Assembly: GCA_040222185.1 (NCBI GenBank)
Contig: JAVKDP010000088.1
Span: 1-64,000, forward strand
DNA length: 64,000 nt
Source: JAVKDP01 sp040222185
GTDB lineage: Bacteria; Bacteroidota; Rhodothermia; Balneolales; Balneolaceae
Reading direction: 5' to 3'
The position numbers and the translations under genes were made by a program. This document shows positions 8,929 to 16,466 of this stretch, in pieces. The notes beneath the pieces were generated by a model. The model did no database searches. It was not told where the DNA came from and was given only the letters and a program-made list of their open reading frames with translations. The first letter of the stretch is position 1, and the number at the start of each line of letters is the position of its first letter.

Positions 8929-10083
8929 ATGAAAAATTTAACGACCGTAGTTTTATTAGTGGCAGTATGTATAGGATGTTCTTCAAAAGAAAGCTCAGAT
9001 GTAGCTTTTATAACAAAACTGGGAAGTGATACGCTAGCAATAGAAACTTTTACTAAAACAGAAAATGGGATAGAGGCAAAAGTAGTACTAAGAAGTCCGC
9101 AAACAGTACTAACATCTTATGAGCTTGTACAGGATGAATTTGGCGGGGTACAAAAAATGACTGCTACCCGATTTAATGAAGCGTCAGGGTTCGAAGGCTC
9201 AGGAACATTTCAACAGTCTATCGAAAGAGAAGGAGACAGTCTTTTTACTCAATATAGAACCAGAAGTGGTGATCTAAGAAGCTACAAAACCAAATACCAG
9301 GAAGGAGCACTTCCGTTTATCGATATGGTACACTGGCCTTTTGAGCTTGCACTAATTCAGGCAAATAGCGAAGAAAGTGATACGGTAAACCAAAAAATGT
9401 TATCCGGAAATAATATCTCCAACTTTGTTATAGCAAATCTTGGAGGAGCGTCAAGAACCATTCGTCATCCGTCCAGAGGAGTTATGGATGTAGAAGTAAA
9501 CCATAGCGGAGAACTGGTTTTACTGGATGCTGCACAAACAACGCGTAAATTAATAGTAAGCAGGGAAGCGGGTACTGATATTAATTCGATTGCAGAACGT
9601 TTTCTAAGATTAGATAAAGAAGGCAAGTCTTTTGGATCGTTATCAGGCGCGGTGGAAGAAGAGTTCGTTGTAAGTGGAGCATCATTTAAAGTTACTTATG
9701 GTTCTCCATCGAGAAGAGGACGGGACCTTTTTGGTGGAATTGTACCCTGGGGTGAGCGTTGGAGAACCGGTGCAAATCGTGCCACTCACTTTTCAACTTC
9801 AAAAGAGCTAATGATAGGTGATTTAAAAGTTCCTGCAGGAGACTACACACTATTTACTATTCCTGAAGCAGAAGGCGGGACTTTAATCATTAATAAGCAA
9901 ACCGGGCAAAACGGCAGGACTTATGATGAGGCCAGAGATTTAGGTCGGGTTCCAATGCAATTGTCTACTAAAGCTGATAATACTGAGTCCTTTACTATTA
10001 CTGTTGAAGAGAATGAAATTGGTGGAGAACTAAATTTGATTTGGGGAGAAAGTGTGTTTAAAATCCCTTTTCAAATAAAGTAA
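8929..10083 (+). CDS. DUF2911-domain lipoprotein
   Basis: 384 residues with a lipoprotein signal ending in IGC (Cys17). The N-terminal ~235 residues form an unassigned beta-rich domain. The C-terminal ~140 residues are DUF2911: VTYGSPSRRGRDLFGG, VPWGERWRTGANRAT and PAGDYTLFTIP are the hallmark stretches. DUF2911 proteins are common exported proteins of Bacteroidota with no proven activity. The gene stands alone, with the GIY-YIG gene starting 18 bp later in the same direction. Confidence 0.85.
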   Translation: MKNLTTVVLLVAVCIGCSSKESSDVAFITKLGSDTLAIETFTKTENGIEAKVVLRSPQTVLTSYELVQDEFGGVQKMTATRFNEASGFEGSGTFQQSIEREGDSLFTQYRTRSGDLRSYKTKYQEGALPFIDMVHWPFELALIQANSEESDTVNQKMLSGNNISNFVIANLGGASRTIRHPSRGVMDVEVNHSGELVLLDAAQTTRKLIVSREAGTDINSIAERFLRLDKEGKSFGSLSGAVEEEFVVSGASFKVTYGSPSRRGRDLFGGIVPWGERWRTGANRATHFSTSKELMIGDLKVPAGDYTLFTIPEAEGGTLIINKQTGQNGRTYDEARDLGRVPMQLSTKADNTESFTITVEENEIGGELNLIWGESVFKIPFQIK

Positions 10084-10101
10084 TTTTCTCTGTTCTGAAG
10101 A

Positions 10102-10941
10102 ATGAATCTTGACCTTTTTCAACCTATTGCTGAGACTCAGAAAGAGCGGATAAATTCCGCTCTTTCTATTACTCCTCCTCACCAACCAGGAGTATATACG
10201 ATGTACGACAACAGGGATGAAGTTTTGTATGTGGGAAAAGCCAAGAACCTGAATAAGCGATTAACTTCTTACAGGTATTCGAAGTCACGAAAAACCCAAC
10301 GGATGATTGCCCATATCAGCAGGATTGGTTTCGAGATTTGTAAGTCAGAAACCGATGCTATTTTATTGGAGAATCTATTAATCAGATCGCTACGCCCTCC
10401 ATTTAATGTGGTGAACAAGAAGCCCGAGACCTACTATTATATCTCAACCACAAGAATCGGGAATAAAAGAGAGTTCAGGCTCTCAATGCGGCAGCTGGAA
10501 GATTATCCTAAATGTTATGGCTGTTTCAAAGGGCATCTTAGAGTACGAAAAGGTCTTGGAGCCCTTCTGAAGTTGCTATACCTGATGGATACAAAGATCA
10601 AAAGTGCTCACTTCTTGCCAAGCCAGCTATTAAAACGAATAACCCCAATGAGATACAATATCAGGTTAAGTGATCAGGTTGGAGTGCAGGTAGACCAATT
10701 ACTAAAAGGCAGCTCTAACTTGCTAGTCGAAGAGCTCAAAGCTTTAGTAGAGGAAATTAAATTCCGGGATAAGTTTACCCGGAATTTTATGTTGAATGAA
10801 CTGGAACATTTATCCATGTTCTTTGCTTTAGGCCCAGAAAGAAATCAACTGATGAAAAGGGAGTTGAACCTGGAATCTGAGCTTATTCCTCAAGACCAGC
10901 TAGATGATCTGCATGTAATGCTGGCAGAGAGGATGAATTAG
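10102..10941 (+). CDS. GIY-YIG nuclease resembling the UvrC N-terminal lobe
   Basis: 279 residues. The GIY-YIG core is at about 28-105: GVY (30-32), YVGKAKNLNKRL (43-54) and the metal-binding Glu90 in LLENLLIRSLRPPFN. The spacing and the KAKNL-KRL wording match UvrC and Cho rather than homing enzymes. There is no UVR motif, RNase H-like nuclease lobe or helix-hairpin-helix region, and the length resembles Cho (~295 aa). A CysxxCys pair (YPKCYGCFKGH, about 136-145) may bind metal, as does the UvrC Cys-rich region. By analogy it would make the 3' incision in damaged DNA. It ends in a 4-nt convergent overlap with the DUF2147 gene. Confidence 0.8.
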   Translation: MNLDLFQPIAETQKERINSALSITPPHQPGVYTMYDNRDEVLYVGKAKNLNKRLTSYRYSKSRKTQRMIAHISRIGFEICKSETDAILLENLLIRSLRPPFNVVNKKPETYYYISTTRIGNKREFRLSMRQLEDYPKCYGCFKGHLRVRKGLGALLKLLYLMDTKIKSAHFLPSQLLKRITPMRYNIRLSDQVGVQVDQLLKGSSNLLVEELKALVEEIKFRDKFTRNFMLNELEHLSMFFALGPERNQLMKRELNLESELIPQDQLDDLHVMLAERMN

Positions 10942-11297
10942 CTTTCCTCTTCTGCTATTTCGTCAACTTTTTTCCAGGTTAATCTCTTTTTCATTAAACC
11001 GGCAGATACTGTGATTTTTAATTCATCGTCTTTTTCTACAAAACTTGCCTTAAAGAGCTTCTTTTTTTCTGCTGAGTAGATTTTACCAACCCATTTATCT
11101 TTCTTAAACTCGAAGTCACGAAGAACATCAAACCCATTCATTTCCGGGTTTTCAGCTCTTACGGTCTTTCCGTAAAGTTTTCCTTCTTTTTCATAAAGTT
11201 CGATGAACCCTTTTCCGTCTGGAATCTCATATTCTCCTTTTGGAATGGGTTGAGCTTGAGTAAAGAATATCAGGGAGGCAATAAGAAGTGTTTTCAT
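10938..11297 (-). CDS. DUF2147-like secreted protein
   Basis: 119 residues with a Sec signal (LLIASLIFFTQAQ, cleavage near residue 16). The mature part has the DUF2147 order: GxIELYEKEGKLYGKTV, FDVLRDFEFKKDKWVGKIYSAEKKKLFKA, and a final LTWKKV strand (each shown here in pieces). The family is a small periplasmic beta-barrel-like fold of unknown role. The last four coding bases overlap the GIY-YIG gene tail to tail. Confidence 0.75.
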   Translation of the reverse strand: MKTLLIASLIFFTQAQPIPKGEYEIPDGKGFIELYEKEGKLYGKTVRAENPEMNGFDVLRDFEFKKDKWVGKIYSAEKKKLFKASFVEKDDELKITVSAGLMKKRLTWKKVDEIAEEES

Positions 11298-11331
11298 AAT
11301 ATTGATTGCTATTTTTTAGTGTTAAACAGGA

Positions 11332-12234
11332 TTATTTATTTAAAATTGGTTTGATAGATAGTCCAAGAGACAGGAAAAAGTTTGATTCCGGGCTTACATC
11401 CGCACTATTATCATTATCGAGAGCGAACTCGAATTTTCGGTTTGTTGAAAGCCCCGTAGAAAGAGAAAAGTGGATTGGCCCGGTTAGCCTGTATTCCAGT
11501 TTTGGGCCAAAATTTATTTGCGAAAAGCGAACTGTTTCAATTGAAGGGTTATTTATAGTATCAAGTATTTCATATTCCCCTCCATCAACAGCAACCTGTA
11601 ACCCCGCTGTAAATTTCTTGCGGGAAAAGTCATAATACAGTCCAATTTTTGCAGGAATGAGAGCATCAAAAGTTAACCTATCCTTTTTATACGAAAGTTG
11701 AGCTAAGGGTAAAAGTAATGGAGATCCAAACTTAGAGGTGTATAAACCACCAAATCCATATTTATAACCATCATGCACTGTTTTTTGGAACAAAAGGCTT
11801 CCTTGAAATAGTAACTGTTCGGAAAAATCATTAATAGAATCTACTCCTTTAAAATCCGATGATATAGAAGGAGATAATATTGCTAAAGCAAGCCAATCAT
11901 TATCAAAAGCCTGTATTAAGGAAAGAGAATACCCTATGTGGTATAAGTCTCTTTCATCATTCTGAAGTGTATTATTTTCGATTTGAGGTGAAAGTACTCC
12001 AAATTTAAAACCGTTAATCAACGTCATCTTACCATCGTTAAACTGGAGAGGGATGTTTGCAAAAATTTCTTTCTCTTCTAATAATACTTTTCGATCAGAG
12101 TTCGCTTCTTTTATACCTGTAGAAGGGTAGTAAGAGTAATTAATGCCTCCTAAAGTGAACTCCTGGCTAAAGCTGATACCAGGCGTCATGAAAAAGATTA
12201 AAATCATACTTAATCTCAGGAACGATCTAAGCAT
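11332..12234 (-). CDS. Outer-membrane beta-barrel-like protein of the efflux operon
   Basis: About 300 residues from the ATG at 12234, which I prefer to an upstream ATG at 12264: the shorter form overlaps the RND stop by 8 nt and begins with a proper signal (MLRSFLRLSMILIFFMTPGISFSQ). The mature protein is an alternating beta pattern (LGGINYSYYP, LALAILSPSISS, LEYRLTGPIHFSLSTGL, ending FFLSLGLSIKPILNK), consistent with an outer-membrane barrel of the DUF6268 type. As the last gene of the TolC-fusion/MFP/RND operon it may be an accessory porin. Function unknown. Confidence 0.65.
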   Translation of the reverse strand: MLRSFLRLSMILIFFMTPGISFSQEFTLGGINYSYYPSTGIKEANSDRKVLLEEKEIFANIPLQFNDGKMTLINGFKFGVLSPQIENNTLQNDERDLYHIGYSLSLIQAFDNDWLALAILSPSISSDFKGVDSINDFSEQLLFQGSLLFQKTVHDGYKYGFGGLYTSKFGSPLLLPLAQLSYKKDRLTFDALIPAKIGLYYDFSRKKFTAGLQVAVDGGEYEILDTINNPSIETVRFSQINFGPKLEYRLTGPIHFSLSTGLSTNRKFEFALDNDNSADVSPESNFFLSLGLSIKPILNK

Positions 12235-15200
12235 CAATCTGGCTCCTGTCAAAGATGTAGTCATTGTAGCTGACTTTGAAGAGAATGCTATAAAATGAAG
12301 GAATGAATACCAGGGTAATCATTGTCCCAAAAAGTAAACCTACCATTATAGAGATAGCCATGCCTTCCCACATTTCTCCACCACTAAGGTAAAGTGGAAT
12401 CAGGCCAAGTACGGTAGTAAGGGTAGCAAGTAGAATAGGCCTAAAGCGTTGTAGACAGGCGACAATAACTGAATCCTGTACACTTCTTTTAAAATCTCTT
12501 TGTTCAATTTCTATTCTATCGATCAGTACAATGGCGTTATTTATGATGATACCAGCCAGTGATATAACACCCAGGAATGGCATGAACCCGAAACTCTCAT
12601 TAAACAGGAGTAATCCGATGGTAACACCTATAATGGCTAGCGGAATGGTGCTCAGAACCATGGTCGTTTTTCGAACGGAATTGAATTGTATTATAAGGAG
12701 TAGAAGAATTATAAAGCCGGAAAGCGGCAGATATTTAGCAACTGCTCCCATATTTTCGGCAGTGCTTTCCGCATCTCCACCGAGCTTATACTCATATCCA
12801 CTTGGCCAGGAAGCACTTTGTTCTTCTAGCCAGGGACCTATTTCATCAATAATAGAAGCGGCATTTGCCTCTGCATGTAAATCACTTGAAACATTGACTG
12901 TTCTGCTGATATCCAGGCGTTTTATTTTTGAATATTGCCACTCAGGAATAATAGATGCCACCTGTATTAACGGAACGCTTCGGCCATTGCTTTGCCCATA
13001 TACATTCATAGTTTCTAACGATTCGAGTGTTTGCTGCTGACTTTCATCGCTTCGAAGAAGAATTGGAATCGATTTGTCATCTTCGCGGAACTCCCCGGTT
13101 CCGGATCCATCAAGAAAGGTTTGAAGAGAAGTAGCGATATCCTGGCTTGTAACCCCAGCAGCCTGAGCTCTTGATTGGTCAATATCTATTATGAGTTTTT
13201 TGCTCTTTGGCCCCCAGTCATCCTTTACATTCTTAGTGCCAGGAATTCCATATAGCCTCTGTTTAATAGATTCTGAAATGGAAGCAAGTTCGTCAGGGTT
13301 ACTTCCTGATACTTTAATCTCAATTGGAAGCCCGGCGCCCCCAACACCAAGAGGTCCTACTTTTATATCAGCTTCAGGAAATTCTCTAAAACTGAAAATA
13401 TCAATCTTGTTTATCAGAGTATTGTTATAAGGGGCACTACTTGTGTTCACGAGTATATGCGCATAGCTTGAGTTAGCTTCGTCCTGAGAATATCCCTGAT
13501 CATAGGATTTAGGCCCTTTACCTACATATGTTGACCAGCTTAGAATGCCTTGTTTTCTTTGATCATTTACACTTAGGGAATCAGAAAGGTATTGATCAAT
13601 TCTGTTAACAATGCTGGTTGTACTTTCAATCCTGGTACCCAGAGGTAAGTTAATATCAATAGTGATCATATTTCGATCACTGTCTGGCATGAATACAAAA
13701 GGTATTTTTGTAAACCCATATAATGACATAAAGAATAAGCTGAGAATGACTCCCATGACGGCCATTTTATTATTCAGAGAGACGAGAATCAGCTTCTCGT
13801 AGTAGATTTTTATCCAGTTAATACCTTTGTCAACTATCCCTTCTTTAGCTTCTCCTTTCTTTTTTACGTTCAGGAATAAGTAACAGAATAGAGTTATAAC
13901 GGTTAGCGCTACGAGCCACGAGGAGAGTAAAGCAATCGTGATAACAACAAATATTGGCCCTACAATATCACCCATTACAGATTCAGCGAGATAGAAAGCC
14001 AGAAATGCGGCTGAAGTAGTAAGTGTGGAGATCAGGAGTGGGGTAAGCAACTCTGAACAGGCTTCAATAGCCGACTGTTTAGCGGCCATGCCATTTTCCA
14101 TTTTTACGATAATGGTTTCGGCTACAACAATGGCGTTATCTACCATCATCCCTAAAGCCATTATCAGCGCAGCAAGGGTTACCTGGTTTAATCCAATGTT
14201 AAGCACCCCCATCAGCATCAAAGTCATTATAGTTACAATTGGGATGAGGCTTGCTATAATACTACCAGTCCTGAAACCAAGAAATATGAGCATTACCAGG
14301 AATACGATGGTGATAGACTGGATAAGGTTGCTAATGAAGTCATTGATTTTGAAATCTATATAGCTGTCCATGGAGGATAGTCGGGTGAGCTCCAGACCAA
14401 TAGGAAGTTTTTCATTCCATTCTGCCAGTACAGCGTCAACATCTTCACCCAGGTTTATAATGTTAGCGCCATCTTTTAAATTAACGTGGAGAGAAATAGC
14501 ATTTTTCCCGTTAATCTTTATCACTTGTTTCGATGGATCAATATATCCTTTAGAAATCGCAGCAATATCTTCCAGATAAATAAGCTGGCTACCATTACCA
14601 ACAGGGATTAGGGTACGTTTTAGATCTTCTAGCGTGTTGAAATTTCCTGTGGGTTCAAGAATAATGCGTTCATCACCAATATTGATCTGGCCTCCGGAAC
14701 TCAGAATATTTAGTGAACCTATTATGTTTTGAAGTTTTGTAGAAGTAAGACCATACTCATTAAGGATTGCATTATTAAACTCTATAAATATTCGCTCATC
14801 CTGGGCTCCACCCATTTCAACCTTAGCAGCATCAGGTAATTTGATCAGGTTATCTTTTAAATCATCTGCAACATCTTTCATTTCCGCATAGGAAAACCCA
14901 TCACTGGAAAGGCCAACAATAATTCCATAAACATCTCCAATTCCATCGTCTTCCAGAGATGGCACCACTCCTTGTGGAAGCCCCTCTATATTTTCGATTT
15001 TTCTTCGGAGCCGATCCCAAACAGCCTGAAGTTCTTCAGGAGTTACTTCATCTTTTAATTCTACCTTAACAATTGAAAGACCTGCCCGAGAGGTACTAGA
15101 CACTTCTTTAAGCTCAGGTAGTTCCTGAGCTACTTTTTCAACTTTATCAGTAACCAACTGTTCTATACGTTCCGGGCTAGCTCCAGGGAAAGTTGTAATT

Positions 15201-15340
15201 ACCTGGGCTACTCTTATCGTAAAAGGAGGCATACTGTCTCTTGCCAGGGAGCTATATAAAACCAGCCCCATGATGATGATGGTACCTAAAACCATCCACG
15301 TAATTCTATTCTTCTCTATTGCAAACTGCGTAAGATTCAT
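12227..15340 (-). CDS. RND efflux pump, inner-membrane permease (HAE-type)
   Basis: 1037 residues, the standard AcrB/MexB-like length. TM1 lies at about 14-30. The two large periplasmic loops surround TM blocks at about 340-480 and 875-1020. The TM4 proton-relay region reads GMMVDNAIVVAE: the first of the two canonical aspartates is kept and the second is Asn, a form I know from many non-Enterobacterial HAE pumps. The TM10 region has SLAGIIINNAIVLIDR. It exports small hydrophobic or amphiphilic compounds using the proton or another ion gradient. The adaptor gene ends 30 bp upstream. Confidence 0.93.
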   Translation of the reverse strand: MNLTQFAIEKNRITWMVLGTIIIMGLVLYSSLARDSMPPFTIRVAQVITTFPGASPERIEQLVTDKVEKVAQELPELKEVSSTSRAGLSIVKVELKDEVTPEELQAVWDRLRRKIENIEGLPQGVVPSLEDDGIGDVYGIIVGLSSDGFSYAEMKDVADDLKDNLIKLPDAAKVEMGGAQDERIFIEFNNAILNEYGLTSTKLQNIIGSLNILSSGGQINIGDERIILEPTGNFNTLEDLKRTLIPVGNGSQLIYLEDIAAISKGYIDPSKQVIKINGKNAISLHVNLKDGANIINLGEDVDAVLAEWNEKLPIGLELTRLSSMDSYIDFKINDFISNLIQSITIVFLVMLIFLGFRTGSIIASLIPIVTIMTLMLMGVLNIGLNQVTLAALIMALGMMVDNAIVVAETIIVKMENGMAAKQSAIEACSELLTPLLISTLTTSAAFLAFYLAESVMGDIVGPIFVVITIALLSSWLVALTVITLFCYLFLNVKKKGEAKEGIVDKGINWIKIYYEKLILVSLNNKMAVMGVILSLFFMSLYGFTKIPFVFMPDSDRNMITIDINLPLGTRIESTTSIVNRIDQYLSDSLSVNDQRKQGILSWSTYVGKGPKSYDQGYSQDEANSSYAHILVNTSSAPYNNTLINKIDIFSFREFPEADIKVGPLGVGGAGLPIEIKVSGSNPDELASISESIKQRLYGIPGTKNVKDDWGPKSKKLIIDIDQSRAQAAGVTSQDIATSLQTFLDGSGTGEFREDDKSIPILLRSDESQQQTLESLETMNVYGQSNGRSVPLIQVASIIPEWQYSKIKRLDISRTVNVSSDLHAEANAASIIDEIGPWLEEQSASWPSGYEYKLGGDAESTAENMGAVAKYLPLSGFIILLLLIIQFNSVRKTTMVLSTIPLAIIGVTIGLLLFNESFGFMPFLGVISLAGIIINNAIVLIDRIEIEQRDFKRSVQDSVIVACLQRFRPILLATLTTVLGLIPLYLSGGEMWEGMAISIMVGLLFGTMITLVFIPSFYSILFKVSYNDYIFDRSQIDA

Positions 15341-15370
15341 TGCTTTATGTATTAAATGGGATGATTTGGT

Positions 15371-16459
15371 TTAATTCGGTAACAAGACTTCTTGCCCGTC
15401 AATTAAGGTTTGTAGTCCGGCAGTGGCAATCTTTTGCCCTTCAGAAAGTCCGGTTAGTACCTCAAAGCCTGCAGAAGTAAACCCGCCTATTTCTATATGT
15501 TGCTTTTGGACTTTTCCTTTTTGACCTCCTTGTTCAACAACAAGGAAAACAAACCTTCCTCGACTATCCTCACCAACAGATTTTGCTGGAATTACAAGTG
15601 TACTATTACTCTGGCTACCAAAATCGAATGTTACATTTGCGGCCATTCCGGATCTTACCTGTTCTATTGGTGTAAGTAATTCGATCTGAACCGGGTAAGT
15701 GGATGTATTTCGATCTACAGAAGGAGAGATTTCAGTTATTACTCCTTCAAAAACCTGTCCCTCAAGAGAAGGGAATTCAACAGTTACCGCAGATTGGGCA
15801 ACGATGCTATTTATTACACTTTCAGGTATCCCAAGATTTACTGTCATTTTATTACCAGCGTTTAGAACGGCAATTGATTGACCTGGTGAGATGTTTTCAT
15901 CAAGTTCAGCACCTACATAAGCAATGATCCCACTTTCGGGAGCGTAAATGAATCCATAATTAATCTGTTCTTCCTGTATTTCTATACTTCTCTTAGAAGA
16001 TTCAAGACTATTCAAAGCTGTGCTATGAGAGTTTTTTGCATTTTCAAAATCACTTAGCGAAGCACTGCCCTTTTCATATAACGATCTAATGCGATCATAA
16101 TTTAATTTTGCTGTTTTTAACTGAGACTCAGCACTATTGTATGAAGATATAGCCTGTTCATAACCCAGACGAGCCTGAACATTATCGAGTCTGGCAAGAA
16201 GCTGTCCTTTTTTAACCTGCTGGCCTAAACTGATATCAAACTGAGTAATAATCCCGCTACTCCTGAAGCTCAGGTTTATAACTTTATCGGTTTCGGCAGT
16301 TCCGCTAAATGTCCGCTGATTATTACTTCCATGGTATCCAACCTCCTGGTAAACAACAGGGCGAATGCGCTGTTCAACCTGGGCTTCATCACTTGAACAG
16401 GAAGAAATAAGGAGTGCAAATACTACAAGTGCACCAATTTTTTTGATAGTCTTTATCAT
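15371..16459 (-). CDS. RND periplasmic adaptor subunit (membrane fusion protein)
   Basis: 362 residues with a lipobox at LLISSCS (Cys22). A short beta strand and hairpin (about 60-165, coiled coil around EQAISSYNSAESQLKTAKL) are flanked by the two lipoyl halves (GQQVKKGQLLARLD and APESGIIAYVG). The beta-barrel and membrane-proximal domains follow, ending in GLQTLIDGQEVLLPN. The protein bridges the RND permease and the outer-membrane channel. It lies 7 nt downstream of the TolC-fusion gene and 30 nt upstream of the permease, clearly in one operon. Confidence 0.92.
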   Translation of the reverse strand: MIKTIKKIGALVVFALLISSCSSDEAQVEQRIRPVVYQEVGYHGSNNQRTFSGTAETDKVINLSFRSSGIITQFDISLGQQVKKGQLLARLDNVQARLGYEQAISSYNSAESQLKTAKLNYDRIRSLYEKGSASLSDFENAKNSHSTALNSLESSKRSIEIQEEQINYGFIYAPESGIIAYVGAELDENISPGQSIAVLNAGNKMTVNLGIPESVINSIVAQSAVTVEFPSLEGQVFEGVITEISPSVDRNTSTYPVQIELLTPIEQVRSGMAANVTFDFGSQSNSTLVIPAKSVGEDSRGRFVFLVVEQGGQKGKVQKQHIEIGGFTSAGFEVLTGLSEGQKIATAGLQTLIDGQEVLLPN

Positions 16460-16466
16460 GATAATG

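Noticed and set aside
11306..11635. 109-codon plus-strand ORF over the end of the barrel protein
   Set aside because: Antisense shadow of 11332-12234, whose reading frame has clear signal and barrel character.
12235..12264. Earlier start (12264) for the outer-membrane barrel protein
   Set aside because: It overlaps the RND gene by 38 nt and places ten non-signal residues before a clear signal peptide.
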